Source of the DNA: Agapetus fuscipes
Taxonomy: Eukaryota; Arthropoda; Insecta; Trichoptera; Glossosomatidae
NCBI GenBank assembly: GCA_951799405.1
Contig: OX637352.1
Span: 11,666,820 to 11,730,819 of the forward strand
Length of the DNA: 64,000 bases
Direction: 5' to 3'
Shown here: positions 31,850 to 44,345 of the stretch, piece by piece
Numbering within the stretch: position 1 is the stretch's first letter
How the letters are laid out: the number at the start of each line of letters is the position of its first letter
Notes under the pieces: generated by a model
What the model was told of the DNA's origin: nothing
Database searches by the model: none
Seen by the model: the letters and a program-made list of their open reading frames with translations, nothing else
Made by a program: the position numbers and the translations under genes

Positions 31850-32127
31850 CGTGTGAGATGTATGTTTGTCATGTATGTTCCTTGACTTATAGGTTGTTAT
31901 GCGGCTGACCACCCATAATATAAAAATTGGTTCACTTTGCCAATGTCACCCCTGTTTCAGGGAAGGACGGCAAGAGTTGCAAGGCTTATGTTCATTTGAG
32001 ATTGGGTTTTTATATTGTAGGTCCACATGCGGCATGTGTTAGCGCGAAATTATACATATCTGCTTGTGGGAATGCATTTAGTGTAAATCTTAAATGATAT
32101 ATATCTTTGCAGCTTAGATTAGATGAG
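31850..32127 (+). mobile_element. LINE family E1, 3' end
   Basis: Contains cttgacttataggtt, the cagggaaggacggcaagag block and the terminal cttagattaga. Same 3' UTR as in the longer copy at 56950-58697. Fully 5' truncated. Confidence 0.85.
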
Positions 32128-32169
32128 ATGGGAAGTGAAGCATAGACTGTAAATGACAGTAAATTAAGT

Positions 32170-32285
32170 AAGGCATGTATGGTGGAAACAGGTGCACAGT
32201 TGGAGGACGGCGGCCGAGACAGAAACGAATGGAGGTCAAGGAGAGATATGGGCTGTAGAGACATTGAAGAAGAAGAAGAAGATGT
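32170..32285 (+). pseudogene. LINE C-terminal tail with (GAA)n end
   Basis: Reads GGRDRNEWRSRRDMG, then (gaa)n. This is the last stretch of an RTE-like ORF2 of the DRxEWR type, different from E1. Only the end survives. Confidence 0.55.
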
Positions 32286-33157
32286 ATGGTAGAAAGGAAA
32301 CTAGGAAAAACGTAATTGTATGCCTACCTACAGAGAAAATAATACCGGCGAGGTCTACTCGGCATTCACAAGATACTTTTAACTTACCCGATTGAAAGCA
32401 ATGAAATGGTTGGCGTCACTCGCGGAAAGGAAAAAATAAATTTGAAAGAAAAGGAAGATGAAATGTGGGGAGGGAGCTGTCCATAGATCAATCAAGGGGC
32501 TGTGTAAAAACCAAATAGAAGAGGCACAGTTCTTTTGCTTAACTTTTTATTTTTTTCTATTCTCCTTGGTAGAAAATAGGAGCCGCACTAGAAAAATAAA
32601 TCGATTTTCCTTGGATTCACGATAATATCGATGAGTAGGTAGGTATTTTAAAAATCCATATCTTGGTATCTTATGCTTTTGATATATTTTGCCCATCTCT
32701 AATTCAGCTGTCAACTTGCTGTGGGGATGGGCGAATGGGAAAAATATATCGATATTAAAATTATATCGAAATTTCTGAACAAAAGTAACTTTCGGTCGCT
32801 CACGAGTCACGGGGCACATGCCACATTGAAAACTTCGCCTCTTCGCCTCAAAAACACTGGCAGCGATGGAGGACGTGGATAGGCACGAAATTTGCAAAGG
32901 TAAAACTTTTTGGCTTCCGAAAAAGTAGTCTTTGGGGGGAAGGGTAGAAACGCTCGCATAGAGAGAAATATCGTGATACCCCAAACAAAATATAGATACA
33001 CATCGCGTGCACATCGCCCATTCCTAGCTCACTTCGGCTCGATACTCGGTGCTTGGACTCGCACTAGTTTTAAGTTTAGATTCAATTTCATCTGTCTTTT
33101 TGTACAATTCATGCTGGAGTTATTGTGTTTGTGTTGTGTGCAAGTGATTAAGTTACA
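32286..33157 (+). promoter_or_regulatory. Region upstream of ZNF-B
   Basis: No gene seen. It includes several atcgat words (32640-32770) and a 5' UTR-like tail whose last 20 bp (caagtgattaagttacaATG) match ZNF-A. Placement of a promoter here is inferred only from position. Confidence 0.4.
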
Positions 33158-33422
33158 ATGGACATTGTTGTGAAGCTTGAGAAGGAGCCGGTCTCGGAGT
33201 TTATGGATGCACACCTAGCGCACTCAGATGAACAAATAGACATTGGAGAGAGCGATGTGAAGCAAGAGAGACTGGATATTAAGAAAGAATGGGAAGCCGA
33301 GAACTCTGTAGCGGATAATGTGAAGAACGAGGACTCTGCCCCTCCACCTTCTGGCTTGGCGCAGGAATGCCACGTTCTCGTGAAGGGAACATTGAAGGGA
33401 AGCAACATTGCGGGGTATTCAG
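33158..33422 (+). CDS. ZNF-B exon 1 (acidic N terminus)
   Basis: 88 codons plus one base. The N-terminal 60 residues are nearly the same as in ZNF-A and ZNF-C, with PsiKxE motifs VKLE, VKQE, IKKE and VKNE. After KNED it diverges. It ends at a good donor, attcag|gtaggc, in phase 1, which matches exon 2. The joined gene is 1902 nt and encodes 633 residues. The intron is 2.3 kb and full of insertions. Confidence 0.85.
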
Positions 33423-33455
33423 GTAGGCACACACGTAGTACCCATCGTAGGCACA

Positions 33456-33992
33456 CATCCATACCTTCATCGGTCTTCCTAAGATGGACCAAATTTCCGA
33501 AATTGCGAATGAATGGAATATCCAGGGTCATAATAAAAGGAGAGCTTGTATGAAGAAGGTTATGACTCTGGATGAAATAAAAGAAGTATGTAAGGACAGA
33601 AAGAAATGGCGTTGATCTGTAATGTTGGCGGCTAGGGTTTATTAAAGTGAAATTGGTTTTATGATTTAGTTTTTTTTAATGTCCATGTTTATATTATTAT
33701 TTATTGATTTAAAAAATGTAATTTGTGATGTATGTTCCTTGACTTATAGGTTGGTATGCGGCTGACCACCCATAAGTACTGTAAAAAAAAATGGTTCACT
33801 TTGCCAATGTCACCCCTGTTTCAGGGAAGGACGGCAAGAGTTGCAGGGCTTATGTTCATTTGAGATTGGGTTGTTATATTGTAGGTCCACATGCGGCATG
33901 TGTTAGCGCGAAATTATACATGTCTGCTTGTGGGAATGCATTTAATATAAATCTTAAATGATATATATCTTTGCAGCTTAGATTAGATTAGA
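33456..33992 (+). mobile_element. LINE family E1, copy with 5' inversion, in the ZNF-B intron
   Basis: Sense sequence from 33484 encodes DQISEIANEWN and CMKKVMTLDEIKEVCKDRK, then stop, 3' UTR and the (gatta) tail. Directly 5' of it, 33456-33480 is the reverse complement of the adjacent E1 segment, a small 5' inversion. It lies 33 bp from the exon 1 donor. Confidence 0.85.
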
Positions 33993-34158
33993 TAAACAAT
34001 AGTTTTCACCAAACAGCTCCTTGACTGATAGGTTGGTACGAGGCTGACCACCCGTGCTGTAAAAATCCCGTGACGATTTAAAAAAATAAAATTTACAAAT
34101 CATTTAGACCCAAGTCTTTATTTTTCAATCGATAACCGAATAGAAAATTTACTTATAA

Positions 34159-34465
34159 TTGACCGGTCCGTAGTCCAGGTGGTAACACTTCGGACTCGTA
34201 ACTGGAAGGTCGTGGGTTCGAATCCCGGCGGAGCACAAAAAATATACCATTTATATTTTCAAATTTGCTCTTCGCTGGGTTGAAAAATTCATAAACCTTT
34301 TACCAAAGACCGGTCATCAAAAGGTCCATCCAGCCTTACAACAACTGGGTCTTGCTTGAGAATTGGCGCTTTCTATAGCGACGACCAAGCTCGCAGAGGG
34401 CTCTTGAGCTGTGATACGTACAAAAACACCGCTCACCAAATAAATCAGCCTAATTTAATAGTAAA
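34159..34465 (+). mobile_element. tRNA-derived SINE in the ZNF-B intron
   Basis: Best preserved head of the family: gaccggtccgtagtccagg, B box ggttcgaatcc at 34215-34225, then the shared body and the caccaaataaatcagcctaa tail. Confidence 0.85.
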
Positions 34466-34525
34466 CAAAATATTAACAAAAAAAGTAAACTTAACGATAG
34501 CAGTAAAATCACTTAATAATTGTAG

Positions 34526-34732
34526 TGAATGTCCATAGTCTAGTGGTAATGCTTTGGAAGGTCATGGGTTCGAATCCCGGCAGAGCAAAAACAATATTTC
34601 ACTTATATTTCCAAATAAGTATACTCTTAGCTGTGTTGAAAAGTTCATATACCTTTACCAATGACTGGTCATCAAAGGTTTATCCAGCCTTACAGCAAGT
34701 GGGTCTTGCTTGAGAATTTGATATTTTCTTTG
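34526..34732 (+). mobile_element. SINE, divergent copy in the ZNF-B intron
   Basis: Shorter head (tccatagtctagtggtaatg) with an intact ggttcgaatcc. The body continues through catccagccttacagc-like sequence and then breaks into repeat R at 34733-34775. Confidence 0.75.
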
Positions 34733-34905
34733 GGTTTGAAATAAACACCGAATCGTGGGAAATCATTTCTGATACCCTTGGTGGGATTTCAACACAAGTT
34801 CTCGACATGGAATACAAGCACTCTACCAACTAAGCTAAGAGAATGGATAAGAAACAATGAACCATTATTTTGTCATCGGTAGCTCAAAACCTTAGTCACC
34901 TAGAC

Positions 34906-35224
34906 CAGGGGTCGGCAACCTGCGGCTCGCGAGCCAAATGCAGCTCTTTGGGTGTGAAGATGCGGCTCTTTAGTTCCATACGCAAATATTAAAATTTATC
35001 AAAAAACACTTCTGATCGAAAAACACAAAAATCGTCCTGAATCAATTTACGAGGGTTGGCCGTCAATTCTATCTCTCAGCCACTTTAACTCGCTTTTCAC
35101 CCCCCCTCCCCCCCGTCGACGCTGTTTATTGGTTGGCAAGAAAACATTTGTGGCTCTTAACACTCTTTGAAATTTGCAAATTGTAATTTTTGGCTCTTTC
35201 GACTCAAAAGGTTGCCGACCCCTG
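34906..35224. mobile_element. hAT-type MITE in the ZNF-B intron
   Basis: 319 bp with ends caggggtcggcaacct and its inverse (aggttgccgacccctg). The 8-bp flanks acctagac and acctagat agree at seven positions. Start CAGGG and an 8-bp duplication fit hAT. Contains a C-rich run near 35100. Confidence 0.9.
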
Positions 35225-35254
35225 ACCTAGATGTGTAATGTCGCCTTGTCTGTG

Positions 35255-35466
35255 TTAATCTAATCTTAAGTTGTAAAGATATGTAACATTGGGGATTCAC
35301 ATTACATGCATTCTCACAAGCAGACACAAACAAGTTTGTGCTTGCGCATGCCCCATGTGAACCTACAACATAAAAACCAAATCTCAAATGGGCATACACC
35401 CTGCAACTCCTGCCGACCGTCCCTGAAACAGGGGTGACATTTTCAAAGTGAACCATTTTCTACAGC
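35255..35466 (-). mobile_element. LINE family E1, divergent 3' end
   Basis: Same 3' UTR blocks as other E1 copies, on the - strand and more diverged (older insertion). Confidence 0.75.
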
Positions 35467-35707
35467 ATGGGTGAATATACACAACAAATAACATTTTAGA
35501 CATAAATAAATGGATAAACATTAAAATCAATTACCAATTCTAATTCAAAATTTACAATCTTGTATAATCTGTACAATTTTGAAATTTTGTTTCTGCTGCA
35601 CTGCTTTGGTCAATCTGCTCATTGCTGCATGGCAGAACTCTTGAGGAGGTTGCTTTTTAACCAATATAGAGAGAACAATAATAATCAACTCCTTTGTTTA
35701 TTTACAG

Positions 35708-37344
35708 ATGGCAATTCTGAGAGGGATCCACTCAGGGTGGAACATGTGTGCCATGCCTGCAGCTACAAGGCCAGTCAAAATAAGTTCTTGAGCATCCATC
35801 AGTTGTTCAGTTGCTGCGAGCTGGAGCAAACATCTGAATGTGAATCCGTCCCCGGGACAAGCAAGAGCCACCATCACAGAGACACAACCTCAGAGAGCGG
35901 GCCATCCACCTCAACAGATCAACAAAACATAAACACACATGATGATAGTGAACAAGGCGAAACTGAACACACAAAGTTGTTGATTGCACAACCCGCTCAA
36001 TATTCTGCCAATGAATTTAGTTATTTCAGTGGCTTAAATCCATTTTCTTGCGTACAAATTGATTATCAAGCGTCATATTCGAGCGACTTGGAAACACATA
36101 ATCTTTCTCACATTACTTTGAATTCATTCCCACACGATGGACAAAAACCATTTTCTTGTGATCAGTGCGATTATAAATCTACAAAGTTGTTTCATTTAAA
36201 AAGGCATAAACTAACGCACACTGGGATTAAAGAATTTGCTTGTGATCAGTGTGATTATAAAGCTCTGCGGTTAGATAATTTAAACACTCACAAAATAGCA
36301 CACACTGGATTGAAAGCATTTGCTTGTGACAAATGTGATTATCAAGCACCAAATTCGAGTGGCTTGAAAACACATAAACTATCTCACATTGGTGTCAAAC
36401 CATCCCCACATGATGGACATAAACCATTTTCTTGTGATCAATGCAATTACAGATCTACAAAGTCGTTTCATTTAAAAAGGCATAAACTAATGCACACTGG
36501 GTCAAAAGAATTTGCTTGCGATCAGTGTGATTATATAGCTCTGCGGTTAGATAATTTAAAAACTCACAAAATAACACACACTGGATTAAAACCATTTGCT
36601 TGTGACAAATGTGATTATCAAGCTTCAAAATCGAGTTATTTGAAAACTCATCTACTATCTCACATTGCTTTAAAGCCATTTACTTGTGATGAGTGTGATT
36701 ACAGAGCTACAGGGTTGGATTATTTGAAAACACATAAACTTACCCACACTGGATTTAAACTGTTTTCTTGTGATCAGTGCCATTATAAATCTACAAAGTC
36801 ATTTCGTCTTAAAAGGCATAAACTAATACACGTTAAGAATGAAGAATTTGCATGTGATAAGTGTGATTATAAATCTACAAAGTCTTTTCGTTTTAAAAGG
36901 CATCAACTAGTACACACAAAGCGTAAAGAATTTGCATGTGATCAGTGTGATTATAAAGCTGTACGGTTAGAGAGTTTAAAAAGTCACAAAATGACACACA
37001 ATGGAAATAAACCATTTTCTTGTGATCAGTGCGATTACAAATCTACAAAGTCGTTTCATTTAAAAAGGCATAAACTAACGCACACAAGGCTTAAAGAATT
37101 TGCTTGTGATCAGTGTGATTATAAAGCTCTGCGGTTAGATCATTTAAAAACTCACAAAATAACACACAATGGATTAAAACCATTCGCTTGTGACAAATGT
37201 GATTATCAAACTTCATATTCGAGTTGCTTGAAAACTCATAAACTATCTCACGTTGGTGAAAAGCCATTTACTTGTGATGAGTGTGATTTCAAAACTACAC
37301 GTTTGAGTTGTTTGACAAAGCATACACTAAAACACAGCACATAA
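35708..37344 (+). CDS. ZNF-B exon 2, C2H2 array with block duplications
   Basis: Acceptor ttatttacag, phase 1, matching exon 1. Opens with the conserved C2HC motif and Ser/His linker, then one broken finger followed by 14 C2H2 fingers. Finger types recur in order: S (STKSFHLKR), A (ALRLDNLKT), Q (QAxKSSxLKT), E (starting CDEC). The series is S A Q, S A Q E, S S A, S A Q E, so a block of three to four fingers has been copied repeatedly. The spacer PHDGxKPFSC precedes the first two S fingers. A nuclear DNA-binding role is inferred. Ends KHTLKHST with a normal stop. Confidence 0.9.
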
Positions 37345-39757
37345 AGAATTTGTATGTGATCGGTATGAGTAACCATGAATAATTGAATTCATTATAAGTA
37401 CTTCCTGATATTATTTTTGTGTGAGCGTAACAAGTCCTTTCAAAATACAAAAATTTCAATAACATGGTTTATTTTGTATTACAGAAATAATAATTTGACA
37501 ATATTTTTAGTGCCGTTTTGTGAGTTCACCGCAAGGGCACTGCAGAGCCATAGCCCCTCCTTAACAGACATGTCTTCAATCCTGATTTAAAAACCTGCTT
37601 GTGGGCATGCATTAAATATGAGCCTTACATGCCAATTCATCGTTTTAACTTAGTTTATAGATAGATATCATGGCCGAGGAGTCAAGTCGCTATTCTTGAC
37701 TAGCGTATTTGGAACAGAATAACACTGGTTTGGTCTGGCTCATTTGACCATAACTTCGCTCCTGGTTCAACAGATGCCATTGCATGCATACAAGCTTATG
37801 CTTTTGCATGAAGACAACTGGCCAGGAAAAATAGGTTGGTGAAATGCATTCCTCTTCACAAATCTATTTTAAAAAAAAGACCATTTTGTCACCTTAAAGG
37901 TAAAACTGAATAAGTGACATATTGAGCAAAATTGATTTTTTTGGATAAATGTACTTGTTATTCTTATAATATTATCTTTGAGGTGAAATACTAAAAAAAT
38001 GTGAAAGTCCAATAATTTTGGAGTTTTTTTTTCATTAATTGAATAAGTACGCCATCGTCGTATATCGTCTGAGAGGTAAAATTTAACATTTGTGGCACAT
38101 ACCAGCGTACACATGCTGACTGCGCGGAGACTGTTGTTTCCTCTCTCTCAGTTTTAATCGACAAGAGCGGGATGCAGAGTCTATGCGTGTACCAGTGGCG
38201 AAGGGTCCGAATAACACAATTCCCATCGACTTCCCTTTTGAACTACGCAAAAAGTAATGTAAAAAACTAATTATTTCATTTATAACAATAAACTAAAAAA
38301 AATGTTTTCAAACCGCGCGAAATTTATTCAATTGTGTAAAATAAAGCTGCAGACTCACGAACACTCCCGAGTCTTGATTCCCGTTGCGATCACTGGCATG
38401 TAGTTCTGACAGAGGAGGGTTTCAGAGGGGAACAACTCGGAGGCACGAGGAGAGGCCGGTTGACGCGCGGACTCTCAGTAATAATGATCTAGAGAAGCCG
38501 GTATAACATTGAGTTATTCTGCAGTTTAGACGCGCGCCGTGAGTGAGAAATCTATGCATATTTATGGAAATATACACAATATATTTTAATTAAATAAAAT
38601 ACTTGATGAATTTATATTTTTTAAAAGATTAACCATCATTGATGTTAATTTTTTTTTAACAAAATATGCTTTTATTGTACATTTATTTCAGATACTCGCC
38701 CTTTTGATGATATCCTTAATTGCTAAGGATTTCTCGTCTTGTATGAAAATTGGAAGATGGGTATTTCAAAGCCACTTTTATTTACTTTAAGTGTAATTTG
38801 CAAAAGTCGAGCTATTTTTTTAGAAATAATATTTTATTGTCCCCATCTTTTTTTTTCTCCATGGAGTTACCTTCTGAGAAAAATCGCCCTTTGCCACTGG
38901 CATGTACATTGTAAGCTCATACAGGCTGGAGTCATTATTTTGATTTTTATTTATTTTTTAAGTTTACTTAATGAAAGTGAATTTTTAAAAAATTTAAAAA
39001 AAAAACAACTTATTCACTTTGAGTCTTATTTATTTTATAGACTTCTAGTTTTAGGAGAAACAGTAGGTACCTCCCATCAACTATTGGTGTTGGTTTTTTA
39101 TTTATTATATTTTTTTAAATATTGAAAAGCCTTGAGTTACTTTTACCAAAGCATTGTATTTTTTTGTTTGAAATACGTATGTATTTTTTTTTTATTTGAT
39201 TCTTGAAAGTTCTAATTTAAAAAGTTAAACTTTTTTTTAAATCAAAAATGATATTTTTCGTACATATTTTAATCCATTTATTTTTTATATTAAGTAATGT
39301 TTTATTAAAATATTTTAAGTTTATTTAAACTATTTTTGTCATTCAGTTTTTGAAAATTCATTATTCCATGTATTTTTCTTGTGTGTAAGTAACACAAATA
39401 CCACACTCATCTGAGAGGTAAAAGTGAATAAGTACCCACATTTTATTTTTTTATTGCTGAAATAAAACAAAATGTGCGAGTTAATCAAATGAGATAGAAA
39501 GAAAACAATCATCGCTAAATTGACAAAAAAAAAACAGTTCATTCTGATGATTGGTTTACGAACTAGGATAAGGAATGCACATAAAAATCTTCTTTCCGCG
39601 ATATCTCAAAACTAGGAATCTGTACTTATTCAATTTTACCTTTTATTCATTTTTACCATCGATTTCTAATATAGAGAAAATAAACACTTATATTAAAAAA
39701 ATGTTTTTCTCTTCCCATTTGGCTATTTAAAACCATAACACAAAACCATTCATTCTT
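37345..39757. other. ZNF-B 3' region and AT-rich non-coding DNA
   Basis: 37500-37640 (gtgccgttttgtgagttcacc onward) resembles the 3' end of the CR1/L2-like remnant at about 23410-23500 and is probably another LINE tail. The motif aggtaaaactgaataagt returns in variants near 37896, 39415 and, inverted, 39620. No gene. Confidence 0.45.
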
Positions 39758-40080
39758 GGACCGGTCCGTAGTCCAGTGGCAACACTTCGGACTCGTAAAT
39801 TGAAGGTTGTGGATTCGGAGCCCGGCGGAGCACAAAAAATATACTATTTATGTTTCCAAATATGCTCTTCGCCGGGTTGAAATTTTTTATAAAGTCTTAA
39901 CCAAAGACCGTACACTAAAGGTCCATCCAGCCTTACAGCAACTGGGTCTTGCTTGAGTAATGGCGCTTTGTAGCGATGACCAAGCTCGTACACTTCTGCG
40001 ACACTACAGCAAGTGTCATAGACCCCTAGAGTCTCTAGAATCTGGGGAGTCTCCCGCACAGGATTTCCTAAAAAAAAAAA
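39758..40080 (+). mobile_element. tRNA-derived SINE, poly-A subfamily
   Basis: Head gaccggtccgtagtccagtg, decayed B box, and the long body shared with 30424-30753, including gtctctagaatctgggga, ending in poly-A. Confidence 0.85.
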
Positions 40081-40559
40081 CCTTCAGGTTGTTTAATAAC
40101 GTGTCAACTGTACTAAAATGAAAACTTTTAAAATAGTTTCCTAGCATTGGCTACTAAAATAGGCGGTGGTACTCAAATTTGCGTTTTTTTAAATTAGTCC
40201 AAGTGCTAGTCCTGTCGTGTCTTATAGACAATAGCTTTGACCCTGGATCAACAGATGTCATTGGGTAATTATCTATAAACAACATGACTGCCAACTATGA
40301 GATAACTTGTAAATTGTGTTCTTTGCTAGGAAGCCTAGTACAAGCAGTGCCGGTTTTAGCACTACCAGCGCCCTGGGCGAGATTTTTTAAGGCGCCCCCC
40401 CCCCCCCCTATTCGCCATTCGAAAATTCAAATTCATACGAAAAAAAGGAACTTAGTAACCATTTATTAAAAAAAATATATGACAATACAGTTGACAGCTA
40501 ATCAAATGGTGGAAAATATAAACTTAGAGAAGCAATACATGTCCAAAAAATTTTTTTTA

Positions 40560-41400
40560 AAAATAATACATTTGTTAATAAATTTCATAAAAAATAAAAA
40601 ATGGACAAAAATGAAAATTTGACAAAAGTACGAAAAATTAAACTATAAAAAAATGTACGAATGTAGAATAATTTGAAATTCAATATTTAGAAAGCACAAA
40701 TTAAAAAAATAATGGAAAAGACAGAAATAGTCTTACAACATAAAAATTGAAGAAAAAAATTAAATAAAAAATATGAAATCTAAAATTAAACAAAGAAAAA
40801 TTAAAAAAGAAAACGAAAACGGAAAAAGTCTAGACAAAAAAGTATTAACTTTAAAAAAAATATGAAAAAAAATTAAAATAGAAAGAATTTAATAATTTAA
40901 AACAAGCATTCAAAAATGAAAAAAAAAATTCAAAAGGCAATAAAAAATTACACATAAAAATTAACAACTATTGCATAGAACAAACCATGAAATCAACAAA
41001 AATTTGAAAACATAGAATGACAGAAAAAAATAACGCATTTAAAAATTAAAAACTATTACATAAAACAAACCATGAAATCAAAAATTGAAAAAAACATATT
41101 AAAAACTAATTAAACAACAAAAATTTGAAAACTTAGAATGACAGAACAAAATATAAACATAAAAATGGAAAAAAAAAATGGAAAGACAAAAAAAAACACA
41201 TTTAAAAATTAAAAACTTGCATAGAACAAACCATGAAATCAAAAACTGAAAAAAAACATATTAAGAAATAATTTATCAACAAAAAATTGAAAACTTAGAA
41301 TTACAGAACAAAAATAAAATATAAAATTTGAAAAAAAAGAAAATGGAAAGAATATAAAATTAAAAAACGTGTACATTTATAAAAAAAACAAATTATGAAT
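40560..41400. repeat. A-rich degenerate repeats inside the hAT element
   Basis: Blocks containing aacaaaccatgaaatca recur at about 40980, 41065 and 41227 with intervening gaaaacttagaatgacaga. They are irregular copies, not a clean array. Confidence 0.65.
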
Positions 41401-43059
41401 AACTGATTTCCATACAAAAGTCAGCTGCATAAATATAAAAATCAACTGTCTTCATGCTTAACTTGAGGTCTAATTTTGTACAATGTAATGATATGTAAGA
41501 GGACAATCACGCCGAGTGTATATTTCGCATACCCGAAATACAAACCAAAAACTTACATCGTTCCGCACATCGATTTATAGAACAGGATGGGCTAGGAAAT
41601 CAATCCTTTGAGAATTAGAAATACGCTACCCCACTCATTATACAAAAATCCAAATTCAGTCTATTGCCTTTTAACTGTCAACAGTGTGTTACCTAATTGG
41701 AAAAAAAATCCATGTAAATGCCAAACTGGGTAATTTCTAAACGTGCCAACAAAAGAGAATAAATGTGTTATAGAATATAGAATAATATTTCACTTTAATC
41801 ACTATTCTATATGATTACGTTGATAAAATTTATTTTTCGTTTGTCGAAATATTTTGTTCGCGAAAGTGAAGGCCATTTCTAGAACTAGTGATATTCAAAT
41901 AGCAGGCGCGTGCATAGGGTGTAGACAAATACATTTCAGAATAAATATTTTCTCACATTCCTTCAAAATAACTCATTTGAATTTGGCTGAAGTGGTAACG
42001 ATGGCTCCAATCAAACTTAAATCTTGAATTTTAAATCTCAATATCAACCTCAATCGCGTTTTTACCATATTTTGCCTACGTATTAGGCGCATGTGCCTGT
42101 ATGGGATGCACGCCCCTGTCAAATAGGTATATAGGTACTTGTTTCTTCAAGTATGTAACTTCTATGCTCGCGGTAATAGATACTTGTGAAAATCATCCCG
42201 TACGCAATGTGGTGGAAACATTTTTGAATTGGGAATTTATCAGATATTTTCATACTTTCAACAACACTCGTAACAAAACCGTTACCATAGTGATTTCATG
42301 GGTTTTCATGGTAATTTGTACATAGATTGAAGACGGGTTAGAGACACGTTGCTTACATAGAAAATAATAAAAGCATTTCATATGTCGTGAGCGAGACAGC
42401 ACTATTTAAAATGTATGGTGTCAAAGACGTTGCATCGTACCGATTGATACTAAATCCCATTTATAGCCCCTCCATTGAATATACCTCCATGGTTTCACAG
42501 GCGGTTATGTTGAATTTATGGGCCTCATACTAGAATTAAAAAATGTTTTAGTTATACCAATAAATGTTGAAGAAACTATATAGGTGGTGAACAAATCGAT
42601 CAAGCTTCAGACACTAGCACCATCAAAATAAAGGGGAGAAGGATGGAGACTCTAACTATACGATAGAAAGTTGCACAGGCTGGCCTAAGATTCTGGCATA
42701 ATAATTTCCATTTTATGTAACATTTATGTAACAGAATTCAATATTGCAAGTATAACAATGAGGTCCGCATATTTGAAGAAGACATTCAACTTATAAGCTG
42801 GAACTGTGAATTATGAAGATTTTCGGCAGTAACTTTGTGAAAGTCCATTTTAACAGAAAATGCAAATTTGGAACATCCTTCGAAAAATAATTTCCGATAT
42901 TTTGCTACTGCGGATAAACCTCAGCTAACAATGGCACATAATGTCATTGTTATTTGACTCTTATCCGCCGAGACGAAAATGTATTTTTTAACTTCCTTTA
43001 AAACTTGAATTATTTACAACTTTTCAAATGAATTACCAATTACCATAATATATTCATTT
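41401..43059. other. Non-coding interior of the hAT element
   Basis: No gene, no recognised repeat. Confidence 0.4.
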
Positions 43060-43803
43060 AAAGCTCTCAGATGCATGCCCACAAACAAACACGTGTAGTT
43101 CGCGCGTACAAATGCTGAATGTGTTCTTACAAATAAAATCCAAACCTCAAATGAACATAAGCGCTACAACTTTTTCCGACCTTTCCTAACACAGGGGTGA
43201 CATTGGCAAAGTGAACCATTTTTTACAGTATGAGTGGTCAGTCTCATACTAACCTATAAGTCAAGGAATACAAATAATAAATAACGTTTAAGTATAAAAA
43301 AAGAACAAAGCCATAAAAAGAAATCTATACAAAAAAGTCAATAATTTCCTATCCAAAAAATGTAACAAATTAATAAACCAACATTACAAATCAACATTGC
43401 AGGTTAGCCGCCACTTCTTCCTGTCGTTGCATACTTCTTTCATTTCATCCAGAGTCATTACCTTTTTCATACAAGCCCTCCTCTTATTATGACTCTGGAA
43501 ATCCCATTCATTCGCTATTTCAAAAATTTGATCCATCTATACTTTTCTCGGTCTTCCTCTACCACGACATCCATCTATTCTTGCAACATATACTTTCTTC
43601 GTCAGTCTGTCATCACTCATTCTCTCCATATGCCCGAACCATCTTAGCAAACTTCTTTTAATCTTCAATTTCACACTTTTTCTTACACCACATTCTGCTC
43701 TTACAAAATCATTCCTCACCCTGTCACTTCGTTTTTTTCCCAATCATACTTCTTAGATAGTCCATTTCTGAAACCATCTTCCTTAAAATAATTTCAGTCA
43801 TTC
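43060..43803 (-). pseudogene. LINE family E1 fragment, 3' end plus ORF2 C terminus
   Basis: On the - strand MDYLRSMIGKKRSDRVRNDF and LLRWFGHMERM lead to GCRGRGRPRKV, then stop and the E1 3' UTR. It is interrupted at its 5' side (43803) by the nested TIR element. Confidence 0.8.
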
Positions 43804-44109
43804 CCCAGATAGCATTTTAAACTTGCATCTGACTTGCAACAAGTTTGATGTGTCAAAAGTGAAGGCTTGCTGCAAGTTCGCCATGGCAAGTATATACACT
43901 TGAGGCAAGTTTGAATCAAACTTTCTAGTTTCCCAGCAACAAGCTTGCAGGAACTTTGTCATAACAAAGTTCCCGCAAGCTTGTTATGACAAATTTGCCA
44001 AATGTTTGCTTCTGCAAATCATATACATTTTTTTATAATATTTAAAAAAACAAAATTAGAATAAAAAGATAAAATATTTTAATTTTATTTTATTTACAGT
44101 TCGCTTATA

Positions 44110-44345
44110 GTAGTAACAAAGTTTTATAATAATCACATCATCATCATCATTGGCACGACCTCCCTCAGCAACCGCTGCCACCGCTGTCTATCCAACGTCT
44201 TCCTCCTCCAGCCCCACTGCACGACAATCCGCCACGACTTCATCCAGCTATCTTGAACGTGGTCTTCTCACTGTCCGCCGTCCCTCCGGGTTCGTCATTA
44301 CAATCGTCTTCTCCAGGCTATGATGGGTTAATTGCTGAATGTGCC
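44110..44345 (-). pseudogene. RTE-like LINE tail with (ATG)n end
   Basis: The - strand reads RPRSR, LDEVVADCRAVGLEEE and a run of ATG triplets. It is an ORF2 C terminus with an in-frame stop and is 5' truncated. Confidence 0.65.

Noticed and set aside
33148..33531. A 127-codon - strand frame over ZNF-B exon 1 (also seen at 23085 and 50409)
   Set aside because: Antisense shadow of the conserved exon; conserved only because the sense exon is.
34159..34230. A tRNA gene
   Set aside because: A and B boxes are present, but the acceptor stem does not pair and the same head with a long body occurs in several copies, so it is a SINE.
38739..39125. A 128-codon + strand frame
   Set aside because: Low-complexity F/L/Y-rich translation of AT-rich DNA; no domain or paralog seen.
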